Source: Triglochin maritima (Eukaryota > Streptophyta > Magnoliopsida > Alismatales > Juncaginaceae). Taken from it: 64,000 nt of DNA. The stretch spans positions 28,417,493-28,481,492 of the forward strand of contig OY821793.1 of assembly GCA_963682175.1 (NCBI GenBank). Direction: 5' to 3'. The notes below the pieces were generated by a model. That model searched no databases and was not told where the DNA came from. It saw only the letters and a list, made by a program, of their open reading frames with translations. A program made the translations under genes and the position numbers. Of this stretch, positions 11,840 through 23,900 are shown piece by piece; the stretch's first letter is position 1; every line of letters begins with the position of its first letter.

Positions 11840-14800
11840 AAGTTAGAACGCTCGATTTGGAGGTCGGATGCTCAAGGCGCAGCCGATTTGGTGTTGGCCT
11901 GCAGGGTGGCGACGGAGTGCCCTTTGGCCAGCTCCACGCGTGGCATGTGGCCAGCCCCACACCTAGTTTCTAAGTGGTCTTTAGGTGGCCCAACCACGGT
12001 TTATGGAACTTAGGACCCCACATATCCATCCGCGTTATCTACGAGGCGCACCGATCTCGGAGTGATTTGGCGGTCGGGCGATGGACACTAGCCTAGTGTT
12101 GTCGTAGTTGGCATGTCAGCGCCACGCTAGGGCCTAGTTTGTGCTCGCGGCAGTGGCCTGCGGCATTCGCTTCCAAAACACGTTTGGAAGTGAAAGCGCA
12201 CTTGTAGGTGAAATGGAGGTTGCTCGTGGGCAAAGACCAAGGTGCCTGTGGACGTTGCTCTTCGACGTGCTCGGTTGCCCAAGGTTGTTGCCTTCCCGTG
12301 CACTTCCGAACGCGTCCGGAAGGGAATGGGGGTTTCTCGTGGGGAAAGTTCCTTTGGACGTTGCTCGTGCCCATGCTTGGGTTCCCACGGTTGTTGCCTA
12401 CCCCATTCGCTACCAAAACGCGTTTGGAAGTCCATGGGTGTTGCCCGCGGGCAAAGTGGAAATTGCCGCATCGTTTGTCCCAAGCAATGGCCTGAGTGGA
12501 CCATAGGTGAGCCTTGGTCAATATTTGGGCACCCGAGCACATAGTGAGGAGGAGTGGATGGGTAACTCCTCTTAGAATGCCCGATTTAGATGTATGTAGG
12601 GGGAGGCGCGATGAGATGAAGAATGCTGATGATGTGGGGGCGTGGCTGGTAGGGAGCTACGTCTTCTTGGAGGAGACGCGACCCCTAATACTTGGGCGTT
12701 TGCTCTGAAATTTAGGGGCAGATAGAGGGATGAATTGTCTACGTAATGCAAGTTAGAACGCTCGATTTGGAGGTCGGATGCTCGAGGCGCAGCCGATTTG
12801 GTGTTGGCCTGCAGGGTGGCGACGGAGTGGCCTTTGGCCAGCTCCACGCGTGGCATGTGGCCAGCCCCACACCTAGTTTCTAAGTGGTCTTTAGGCGGCC
12901 CAACCACGGTTTATGGAACTTAGGACCCCACATATCCATCCGCGTTATCTACGAGGCGCACCGATCTCGGAGTGATTTGGCGGTCGGGCGATGGACACTA
13001 GCCAAGTGTTGTCATAGTTGGCATGTCAGCGCCACGCTAGGGCCTAGTGTGTGCTCGCGGCAGTGGCCTGCGGCATTCCCTTCCAAAACACGTTTGGAAG
13101 TGAAAGCGCACTTGTAGGTGAAATGGAGGTTGCTCGTGGGCAAAGACCAAGGTGCCTGTGGACGTTGCTCTTCGACATGCTCGGTTGCCCAAGGTTTTTG
13201 CCTTCCCGTGCACTTCCGAACGCATCCGGAAGGGAATGGTGGTTTCTCGTGGGGAAAGTTCCTTGGGACGTTGCTCGTGCCCATGCTTGGGTTCCCACGG
13301 TTGTTGCCTACCCCATTCGCTACCAAAACGCGTTTGGAAGTCCATGGGTGTTGCCCGCGGGCAAAGTGGAAGTTGCCGCATCGTTTGTCCCAAGCAATGG
13401 CCTGAGTGGACCATAGGTTAGCCTTGGTCTATATTTGGGCACCCGAGCACATAGTGAGGAGGAGTGGATGGGTAACTCCTCTTAGAATGCCCGATTTATA
13501 TGTATGTAGGGGGAGGCGCGATGAGATGAAGAATGCTGATGATGTGGGGGCGTGGCTGGTAGGGAGCTACGTATTCTTGGAGGAGGCGCTTCCCCGAATA
13601 CTTGGTCGTTTCCTCTGAAATTTTAGGGGCCGATAGAGGGATGAATTGTCTACGTAATGCAAGTTAGAACGCTCGATTTGGAGGTCGGATGCTCGAGGCG
13701 CAGCCGATTTAGTGTTGGGCTGCAGGGTGGCGACGGAGTGGCCTTTGGCCAGCTCCACGCGTGGCATGTGGCCAGCCCCACACCTAGTTTCTAAGTGGTC
13801 TTTAGGCGGCTCAACCACGGTTTATGGAACTGAGGACCCCACATATCCATCCGCGTTATCTACGAGGCGCACCCATCTCGGAGTGATTTTGCGGTCGGGC
13901 GATGGACACTAGCCTAGTGTTGTCATAGTTGGCATGTCAGCGCCACGCTAGGGCCTAGTTTGTGCTCGCGGCAGTGGCCTGCGGCATTCGCTTCCAAAAC
14001 ACGTTTGGAAGTGAAAGCGCACTTGTAGGTGAAATGGAGGTTGCTCGTGGGCAAAGACCAAGGTGCCTGTGGACGTTGCTCTTCGACGTGCTCGGTTGCC
14101 CAAGGTTTTTGCCTTCCCGTGCACTTCCGAACGCGTCCGGAAGGGAATGGGGGTTTCTCGTGGGGAAAGTTCCTTGGGACGTTGCTCGTTCCCATGCTTG
14201 GGTTCCCACGGTTGTTGCCTACCCCATTCGCTACCAAAACGCGTTTGGAAGTCCATGGGTGTTGCTCGCGGGCAAAGTGGAAGTTGCCGCATCGTTTGTC
14301 CCAAGCAATGGCCTGAGTGGACCATAGGTGAGCCTTGGTCTATATTTGGGCACCCGAGCACATAGTGAGGAGGAGTGGATGGGTAACTCCTCTTAGAATG
14401 CCCGATTTAGATGTATGTAGGGGGAGGCGCGATGAGATGAAGAATGCTGATGATGTGGGGGCGTGGCTGGTAGGGAGCTACGTCTTCTGGGAGGAGGCGC
14501 TTCCCCGTATACTTGGTCGTTTCCTCTGAAATTTTAGGGGCACATATAGGGATGAATTGTCTACGTAATGCAAGTTAGAACGCTCGATTTGGAAGTCGGA
14601 TGCTCGAGGCGCAGCCGATTTAGTGTTCGGCTGCAGGGTGGCGATGGAGTGGCCTTTGGCCAGCTCCACGCGTAGCATGTGGCCAGCCCCACACCTAGTT
14701 TCTAAGTGGTCTTTAGGTGGCCCAACCACGGTTTATGGAACTTAGGACCCAACATATTCATCCGCGTTATCTACGAGGCGCACCCATCTCGGAGTGATTT

Positions 14801-15039
14801 GGCGGTCGGGCGATGGACACTAGCCTAGTGTTGTCATAGTTGGCATGTCAGCGCCACGCTAGGGCGTAGTGTGTGCTCGCGGCAGTGGCCTGCGGCATTC
14901 GCTTCCAAAACACGTTTGGAAGTGAAAGCGCACTTGTAGGTGAAATGGAGGTTGCTCGTGGGCAAAGACCAAGGTGCCTGTGGACGTTGCTCTTCGACGT
15001 GCTCGGTTGCCCAAGGTTGTTGCCTTCCCGTGCACTTCC
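10348..15039 (+). repeat. Right copy of the 4692-bp segmental duplication
   Basis: This is the partner of 4884-9575 and shares rare variants such as GGGAACCCG, CTTGTAGGAGGCGCTACCCC, GACGCGACCCCTAATAC, ACATATAGGGATG and ACCCAACATATTC. The break points fall inside monomers, not at a sequence I can identify as special. The left end lies shortly after the first palindrome of monomer 12, and the right end lies in the middle palindrome of monomer 17. Confidence 0.9.
11840..14571. repeat. Array block 4: monomers 14-16, duplicate of block 2
   Basis: Monomers start at 11840, 12750 and 13661. Each is the counterpart of monomers 8, 9 and 10 at a constant offset of 5464 bp. Private variants are shared exactly, such as GCTCAAGGCGC at the start of monomers 8 and 14, GAGTGCCCTTTGG, GTTGTCGTAGTTGG, GCCAAGTGTTG in monomers 9 and 15, and the one-base loss in AAATTTAGGGG of monomers 8 and 14. 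No difference was seen in the lines compared. Confidence 0.92.
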
Positions 15040-17310
15040 GAACGCGTCCGGAAGGGAATGGGGGTTTCTCGTGGGGAAAGTTCCTTGGGACATTGCTCGT
15101 GCCCATGCTTGGGTTCCCACGGTTGTTGCCTACCCCATTCGCTTCCAAAACGCGTTTGGAAGTCCATGGGTGTTGCCCGCGGGCAAAGTGGAAGATGCCG
15201 CATCGTTTGTCCCAAGCAGTGGCCTGAGTGGACCTTAGGTGAGCCTTGGTCTATATTTGGGCACCCGAGCACATAGTGAGGAGGAGTGGATGGGTAACTC
15301 CTCTTAGAATGCCCGATTTAGATGTATGTAGGGGGAGGCGTGATGAGATGAAGAATGCTGATGATGTGGGGGCGTGGCTGGTAGGGAGCTACGTCTTCTT
15401 GGAGGAGACGCGACCCCTAATACTTGGTCGTTTGCTCTGATATTTAGGGTCAGATAGAGGGATGAATTGTCTACGTAATGCAAGTTAGAACGCTCGATTT
15501 GGAGGTCAGATGCTCGAGGCGCAGCCGATTTTGTGTTGGCCTGCAGGGTGGCGACGGAGTGGCCTTTGGCCAGCTCCACGCGTGGCATGTGGCCAGCCCC
15601 ACACCTAGTTTCTAAGTGGTCTTTAGGAGGCTCAACCACGGTTTATGGAACTTAGGACCCCACATATCCATCCGCGTTATCTACGAGGCGCACCCATCTC
15701 GGAGTGATTTGGCAGTCGGGCGATGGACACTAGCCTAGTGTTGTCATAGTTGGCATGTCAGCGCCACGCTAGGGCCTAGTGTGTGCTCGCGGCAGTGGCC
15801 TGCGGCATTCGTTTCCAAAACACGTTTGGAAGTGAAAGCGCACTTGTAGGTGAAATGGAGGTTGCTCGTGGGCAAAGACCATAGTGCCTGTGGACGTTGC
15901 TCTTCGACGTGCTCGGTTGCCCAAGGTTGTTGCCTTCCCGTGCACTTCCGAACGCGTCCGGAAGGGAATGGGGGTTTCTCGTGGGGAAAGTTCTTTGGGA
16001 CGTTGCTCGTGCCCATGCTTGGGTTCCCACGGTTGTTGCCTACCCCATTCGCTTCCAAAACGCGTTTGGAAGTCCATGGGTGTTGCCCGCGGGCAAAGTG
16101 GAAGCTGCTGCATCGATTGTCCCAAGCAATGGCCTGAGTGGACCTTAGGTGAGCCTTAGTCTATATTTGGGCCCCCGAGCACATAGTTAGGAGGAGTGGA
16201 TGGGTAACTCCTCTTAGAATGCCCGATTTAGATGTATGTAGGGCGAGGCGCGATGAGATGAAGAATGCTGATGATGTGGGGGCGTGGCTGGTAGGGAGCT
16301 ACGTCTTCTTGGAGGAGGCGCGACCCCGAATACTTGGGCGTTTGCTCTGAAATTTTAGGGGCAGCTGAGGGATGAATTGTCTACGTAATGCAAGTTAGAA
16401 AGCTTGATTTGGAGGTCAGATGCTCGAGGCGCAGCGGATTTGGTGTTGGCCTGCAGGGTGGCGACGGAGTGGCCTTTGGCCAGCTCCACGCGTGGCATGT
16501 GGCCAGCCCCACACCTAGTTTCTAAGTGGTCTTTAGGCGGCCCAACCACGGTTTATGGAACTTAGGACCCCACATATCCATCCGCGTTATCTACGAGGCG
16601 CACCCATCTCGGAGTGATTTGGCGGTCGGGCGATGGACACTAGCCTAGTGTTGTCATAGTTGGCATGTCAGCATGTCAGCGCCACGCTAGGGCGTAGTGT
16701 GTGCTCGCGGCAGTGGCCTACGGCATTCGCTTCCAAAACACGTTTGGAAGTGAAAGCGCACTTGTAGGTGAAATGGAGGTTGCTCGTGGGCAAAGACCAT
16801 GGTGCCTGTGGACGTTGCTCTTCGACGTGCTCGGTTGCCCAAGGTTGTTGCCTTCCCGTGCACTTCCGAACGCGTCCGGAAGGGAATGGGGGTTTCTCGT
16901 GGGGAAAGTTCTTTGGGACGTTGCTCGTGCCCATGCTTGGGTTCCCACGGTTGTTGCCCACCCCATTCGCTTCCAAAACGCGTTTGGAAGTCCATGGGTG
17001 TTGCCCGCGGGCAAAGTGGAAGCTGCCGCATCGTTTGTCCCAAGCAGTGGCCTGAGTGGAACTTAGGTGAGCCTTAGTCTATATTTGGGCACCCGAGCAC
17101 ATAGTGAGGAGGCGTGGATGGGTAACTCCTCTTAGAATGCCCGATTTAGATGTATGTAGGGCGAGGCGCGATGAGATGAAGAATGCTGATGATGTGGGGG
17201 CGTGGCTGGTAGGGAGCTACGTCTTCTTGGAGGAGGCGCGACCCCGAATACTTGGGAGTTTGCTCTGAAATTTTAGGGTCAGATAGAGGGATGAATTGTC
17301 TACGTAATGC
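14572..17310. repeat. Array block 5: monomers 17-19, transitional
   Basis: Monomers start at 14572, 15482 and 16392. They keep GAAATGGAGG from the left blocks but combine it with CTTCCGAACGCG and the standard GCTTCCAAAACGCG third palindrome. Monomer 18 has ACCATAGTGCC and monomer 19 has ACCATGGTGCC where most copies read ACCAAGGTGCC. Monomer 19 is the longest of all at 919 bp because of an 8-bp tandem duplication, listed separately. Confidence 0.85.
16662..16677 (+). repeat. 8-bp tandem duplication (GCATGTCA x2) in monomer 19
   Basis: Where other copies read TGGCATGTCAGCGCC, this monomer reads GCATGTCAGCATGTCAGCGCC: the octamer GCATGTCA is present twice in tandem. This explains the 919-bp length. 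No other monomer carries it. It looks like replication slippage that has not yet spread. Confidence 0.93.
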
Positions 17311-20300
17311 AAGTTAGAAAGCTCGATTTGGAGGTCGGATGCTCGAGCACAGCGGATTTGGTGTTATCCTGCAGGGTGGCGACGGAGTGGCCTTTGGCCA
17401 GCTCCACGCGTGGCATGTGGCCAGCCCCACACCTAGTTTCTAAGTGGTCTTTAGGCGGCCCAACCACGGTTTATGGAACTTAGGACCCACATATCCATCC
17501 GCGTTATCTACGAGGCGCACCCATCTCGGAGTGATTTGGCGGTCGGGCGATGGACACTAGCCTAGTGTTGTCATAGTTGGCATGTCAGTGCCACGCTAGG
17601 GCCTAGTGTGTGCTCACGGCAGTGGCCTCTAGCATTCGATTCCAAAACACGTTTCGAAGTGAAAGCGCACTTGTAGGTGAAATGGGGGTTGCTCGTGGGC
17701 AAAGACCAAGGTGCCTGTGGACTTTGCTCTTCGACGTGCTCGGTTGCCCAAGGTTGTTGCCTTCCCGTGCACTTCCGAACTTGTCCGGAAGGGAATGGGG
17801 GTTTCTCGTGGGGAAAGTTCTTTGGGACGTTGCTCGTGCCCATGCTTGGGTTCCCACGGTTGTTGCCTACCCCATTCGCTTCCAAAACGCGTTTGGAAGT
17901 CCATGGGTGTTGCCCGCGGGCAAAGTGGAAGCTGCCGCATCGGTTGTCCCAAGCAATGGCCTGAGTGGACCTTAGGTGAGCCTTAGTCTATATTTGGGCA
18001 CCCGAGCACATAGTTAGGAGGAGTGGATGGGTAACTCCTCTTAGAATGCCCGATTTAGATGTATGTAGGGCGAGGCGCGATGAGATGAAGAATGCTGATG
18101 TTCTGGGGGCGTGGCTGGTAGGGAGCTACGTCTTCTTGGAGGAGGCACGACACAGAATACTTGGTAGGTTGCTCTGAAATTTAAGGGGCAGATAGAGGGA
18201 TGAATTGTCTACGTAATGCAAGTTAGAACGCTCGATTTGGAGGTCGGAGGCTCGAGGGGCAGCCGATTTGGTCTTGGCCTGCAGGGTGGCGACGGAGTGG
18301 CCTTTGGCCAGCTCCACGCGTGGCATGTGGCCAGCCCCACACCTAGTTTCTGAGTGGTCTTTAGGCGGCCCAACCACGGTTTATGGAACTTAGGACCCCA
18401 CATATCCATCCGCGTTATCTACGAGGTGCACCCATCTCGGAGTGATTTGGCGGTCGGGCGATGGACACTAGCCTAGTGTTGTCATAGTTGGCATTTCGGC
18501 GCCACGCTAGGGCCTAGTGTGTGCTCGCGGCAGTGGCCTGCGGCATTCGATTCCAAAACACGTTTCGAAGTGAAAGAGCACTTGTAGGTGAAATGGGGGT
18601 TGCTCGTGGGCAAAGACCAAGGTGCCTGTGGACGTTGCTCTTCGACGTGCTCGGTTGCCCAAGGTTGTTGCCTTCCCGTGCACTTCCGAACGCGTCCGGA
18701 AGGGAATGGGGGTTTCTCTTGGGGAAAGTTCTTTGGGACATTGCTCGTGCCCATGCTTGGGTTCCCACGGTTGTTGCCTACGCCATTCGCTTCCAAAACG
18801 CGTTTGGAAGTCCATGGGTGTTGCCCGCGGGCAGAGTGGAAGTTGCCGCATCGTTTGTCCCAAGCAATGGCCTGAGTGGACCTTAGGTGAGCCTTAGTCT
18901 ATATTTGGGCACCCGAGCACATAGTGAGGAGGAGTGGATGGGTAACTCCTCTTAGAATGCCCGATTTAGATGTATGTAGGGCGAGGCGCGATGAGATGAA
19001 GAATGCTGATGATGTGGGGGCGTGGCTGGTAGGGAGCTACGTTTTCTTGGAGGAGGCGCGACCCCGAATACTTGGGAGTTTGCTGTGTAATTATATGGGC
19101 AAATAGAGGGATGAATTGTCTATGTAATGAAAGTTAGAACGCTCGATTTGGAGGTCGGATGCTCGAGGCGCAGCCGATTTGGTGGTGGCCTGCAGGTGGG
19201 CGACGGAGTGGCTTTTGGCCAGCTCCACGCGTGGCATGTGGCCAGCCCCACACCTAGTTTCTAAGTGGTCTTTAGGCGGCCCAACCACGGTTTATGGAAT
19301 TTAGGACCCCACATATCCATCCGCGTTATCTACGAGGTGCACCCATCTCGGAGTGAATGGGCGGTCGGGCGATGGACACTAGCCTAGTGTTGTCATAGTT
19401 GGCATGTCAGCGCCACGCTAGGGCCTAGTGTGTGCTCACGGCAGTGGCCTCCGGCATTCGATTCCAAAACATGTTTCGAAGTGAAAGCGCACTTGTAGGT
19501 GAAATGGGGGTTGCTCGTGGGCAAAGACCAAGGTGCCTGTGGACGTTGCTCTTCGACGTGCTCGGTTGCCCAAGGTTGTTGCCTTCCCGTGCACTTCCGA
19601 ACGCGTCCGGAAGGGAATGGGGGTTTCTCGTGGGGAAAGATCTTTGGGACGTTGCTCGTGCCCATGCTTGGGTTCCCACGGTTGTTGCCTACCCCATTCG
19701 CTTCCAAAACGCGTTTGGAAGTCCATGGGTGTTGCCCGCGGGCAAAGTGGAAGCTGCCGCATCGTTTGGCCCAAGCAATGGCCTGAGTGGACCTTAGGTG
19801 AGCCTTAGTCTATATTTGGGCACCCGAGCACATAGTGAGGTGGAGTGGATGGGTAACTCCTCTTAGAATGCCCGATTTAGATGTATGTAGGGGAGGCGCG
19901 ATGAGATGAAGAATGCTGATGATGTGGGGGCGTGGCTGGTAGGGAGCTACGTCTTCTTGGAGGAGGTGCAACCCCGAATACTTGGGCGTTTGCTCTGAAA
20001 TTTTACGGGCAGATAGAGGGATGAATTGGCTACGTAATGCAAGTTAGAACGCTTGATTTAGAGGTCGGATGCTCGAGGCGCAACCGATTTGGTGTTGGCC
20101 TGAAGGGTGGCGACGGAGTGGCCTTTGGCCAGCTCCACGCGTGGCATGTGGCCAGCCCCACACCTAGTTTCTAAGTGGTCTTTAGGCGGCCCAACCACGG
20201 TTTATGGAACTTAGGACCCCACATATCCATCCGCGTTATCTACGAGGTGCACCCATCTCGGAGTGATTTGGCGGTCGGGCGATGGACACTAGCCTAGTGT

Positions 20301-20951
20301 TGTCATAGTTGGCATTTCAGCGCCACGCTAGGGCCTAGTGTGTGCTCGCGGTAGTGGCCTACGGCATTCGATTCCAAAACACGTTTCGAAGTGAAAGCGC
20401 ACTTGAAGGTGAAATGGGGGTTGCTCGTGGGAAAAGACCAAGGTGCCTGTGGACGTTGCTCTTCGACGTGCTCGGTTGCCCAAGGTTGTTGCCTTCCCGT
20501 GCACTTCCGAACGCGTCCGGAAGGGAATGGGGGTTTCTCGTGGGGAAAGTTCTTTGGGACGTTGCGCGTACCCATGCTTGGGTTCCCACGGTTGTTGCCT
20601 ACCCCATTCGCTTCCAAAACGCGTTTGGAAGTCCATGGGTGTTGCCCGCGGGCAGAGTGGAAGATGCCGCATCGTTTGTCCCAAGCAATGGCCTGAGTGG
20701 ACCTTAGGTGAGCCTTGGTCTATATTTGGGCACCCGAGCACATAGTGAGGAGGAGTGGATGGGTAAATCCTCTTAGAATGCCCGATTTAGATGTACGTAG
20801 GGCGAGGCGCGATGAGATGAAGAATGCTGATGATGTGGGGGCGTGGCTGGTAGTGAGCTACGTCTTCTTGGAGGAGGCGCGACCCCGAATACTTAGGAGT
20901 TTGCTCTCAAATTTTAGGGGCAGATAGAGGGATGAATTGTCTACGTAATGC
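17311..20951. repeat. Array block 6: monomers 20-23, TTTCGAAG variant
   Basis: Monomers start at 17311, 18220, 19131 and 20041. All have GATTCCAAAACAC or its near form with TTTCGAAG in the first palindrome. This breaks the CTTCCAAA/TTTGGAAG pairing of the other blocks on both arms. From here GAAATGGGGG replaces GAAATGGAGG. Monomer 22 has an unusual TGCTGTGTAATTATATGGGC where others read TGCTCTGAAATTTTAGGGGC. The TTTCGAAG state returns in block 8, more than 14 kb away. Confidence 0.86.
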
Positions 20952-23900
20952 AAGTTAGAACGCTCGATCTGGAGGTCGGATGCTCGAGGCGTAGCCGATT
21001 TGGTGTTGGCCTGCAGGGTGGCGACGGAGTGGCCTTTAGCCAGCTCCACGCGTGGCATGTGGCCAGCCGCACACCTAGTTTCTAAGTGGTCTTTTGGCGG
21101 CCCAACCACGGTTTATGGAACTTAGGACCCCACATATCCATCCGCGTTATCTACGAGGCGCACCCATCTCGGAGTGATTTGGCGGTCGGGCGATGGACAC
21201 TAGCCTAGTGTTGTCATAGTTGGCATGTCAACGCCACGCTAGGGCCTAGTGTGTGCTCGCGGGAGTGGGCTGAGGCATTCGCTTCCAAAACACGTTTGGA
21301 AGTGAAAGCGCACTTGTAGGTGAAATGGGGGTTGCTCGTGGGCAAAGACCAAGGTGCATGTGGACGTTGCTCTTCGACGTGCTCGGTTGCCCAAGGTTGT
21401 TGCCTTCCCGTGCACTTCCGAACGCGTCCGGAAGGGAATGGGGGTTTCTCGTGGGGAAAGTTCTTTGGGACGATGCTCGTGCCCATGCTTGGGTTCCCAC
21501 GGTTGTTGCCTACCCCATTCGCTTCCAAAACACGTTTGGAAGTCCATGGGTGTTGCCCGCGGGCAAAGTGGAAACTGCCGCATCGTTTGTCCCAAGCAAT
21601 GGCCTGAGTGGACCTTAGGTGAGCCTTACTATATATTTGGGCACCCGAGCACGTAGTGAGGAGGAGTGGATGGGTAACTACTCTTAGAATGCCCGATTTA
21701 GATGTATGTAGGGGAGGCGCGATGAGATGAAGAATGCTGATGATGTGGGGGCGTGGCTGGTAGGGAGCTACGTTTTCTTGGAGGAGGCGCGACCCCGAAT
21801 ACTTGGGAGTTTGCTCTCAAATTTTAGGGTCAGATAGAGGGATGAATTGTCTACGTAATACAAGTTAGAACGCTCGATTTGGAGGTCGAATGCTCGAGGC
21901 GTAGCCGATTTGGTGTTGGCCTGCAGGGTGGCGACGGAGTGGCCTTTGGCCAGCTCCACGCGTGGCATGTGGCCAGCCGCACACCTAGTTTCTAAGTGGT
22001 CTTTTGGCGGCCCAACCACGGTTTATGGAACTTAGGACCCCACATATCCATCCGCGTTATCTACGAGGCGCACCCATCTCGGAGTGATTTGGCGGTCGGG
22101 CGATGGACACTAGCCTAGTGTTGTCATAGTTGGCATGTCAACGCCACGCTAGGGCCTAGTGTGTGCTCGCGGCAGTGGGCTGAGGCATTCGTTTCCAAAA
22201 CACGTTTGGAAGTGAAAGCACACTTGTAGGTGAAATGGGGGTTGCTCGTGGGCAAAGGCCAAGGTGCCTGTGGACTTTGCTCTTTGACGTGCTCGGTTGC
22301 CCAAGGTTGTTGCCTTCCCGTGCACTTCCGAACGCGTCCGGAAGGGAATGGGGGTTTCTCGTGGGGAAAGTTCTTTGGGACGTTCCTCGTGCCCATGCTT
22401 GGGTTCCCACGGTTGTTGCCTACCCCATTCGCTTCCAAAACGCGTTTGGAAGTCCATGGGTGTTGCCTGCGGGCAATGTGGAAGCTGCCGCATCGTTTGT
22501 CCCAAGCAATGGCCTGAGTGGACCTTAGGTGAGCCTTAGTATATATTTGGGCACCCGAGCACGTAGTGAGGAGGTTTGGATGGGTAACTACTCTTAGAAT
22601 GCCCGATTTAGATGTATGTAGGGGAGGCGCGATGGGATGAAGAATACTAATGATGTGGGGGTGTGGCTGGTAGGGAGATACGTCTTCTTGTAGGAGGCCA
22701 GACCCCGAATACTTGGGCGTTTGCTCTGAAATTTTAGCGGCCGATAGAGGGATGAATTGTCCACGTAATGCAAGTTAGAACGCTCGATTTGGAGGTCGAA
22801 TGCTCGAGGCGCAGCCGATTTGGTGTTTGCCTGCAGGGTGGCGACGGAGTGGCCTTTGGCCAGCTCCACGCGTGGCATGTGGCCAGCCCCACACCTAGTT
22901 TCGAAGTGGTCTTTAGGCGGCCCAACCACGGTTTATGGAACTTAGGACCCCACATATCCATCCGCGTTATCTACGAGGCGCACCCATCTCGGAGTGATTT
23001 GGCGGTCGGGCGATGGACACTTGCCTAGTGTTGTCATAGTTGGCATGTCAGCGCCACGCTAGGGCCTAGTGTGTGCTCGCGGCAGTAGCCTGTGGCATTC
23101 ACTTCCAAAACACGTTTGGAAGTGAAAGCGCACTTGTAGGTGAAATGGGGGTTGCTCGTGGGCAAAGACCAAGGTGCCTGTGGACGTTGCTCTTCGACGT
23201 GCTCGGTTGCCCAAGGTTGTGGCCTTCCCGTGCACTTCCGAACGCGTCCGGAAGGGAATGGGTGTTTCTCGTGGGGAAAGTTCTTTGGGACGTTGCTCGT
23301 GCCCATGCTTGGGTTCCCACGGTTGTTGCCTACCCCATTCGCTTCCAAAACGCGTTTGGAAGTCCATGGGTGTTGCCCGCGGGCAAAGTGGAAGCTGCTG
23401 CATCGTTTGTCCCAAGCAATGGCCTGAGTGGACCTTAGGTGTGCCTTAGTCTATATTTGGGCACCCGAGCACGTAGTGAGGAGGAGTGGATGGGTAACTC
23501 CTTTTAGAATGCTCGATTTAGATGTATGTAGGGCGAGGCGCGATGAGATGAAGAATGCTGATGATGTGGGGGCGTGGCTGGTAGGGAGCTACGTCTTCTT
23601 GGAGGCGCGACCCCGAATACTTGGGAGTTTGCTCTCAAATTTTAGGGGCAGATAGAGGGATGAATTGTCTACGTAATGCAAGTTAGAACGCTCAATTTGG
23701 AGGTCGGATACTCGAGGCGTAGCCGATTTGGTGTTGGCCTGCAGGGTGGCGACGGAGTGGCTTTTGGCCAGCTCCACGCGTGGCATGTGGCCAGCCCCAC
23801 ACCTAGTTTCTAAGTTGTCTTTAGGCGGCCCAACCACGGTTTATGGAACTTAGGACCCCACATATCAATCCGTGTTATCTACGAGGCATACCCATCTCGG

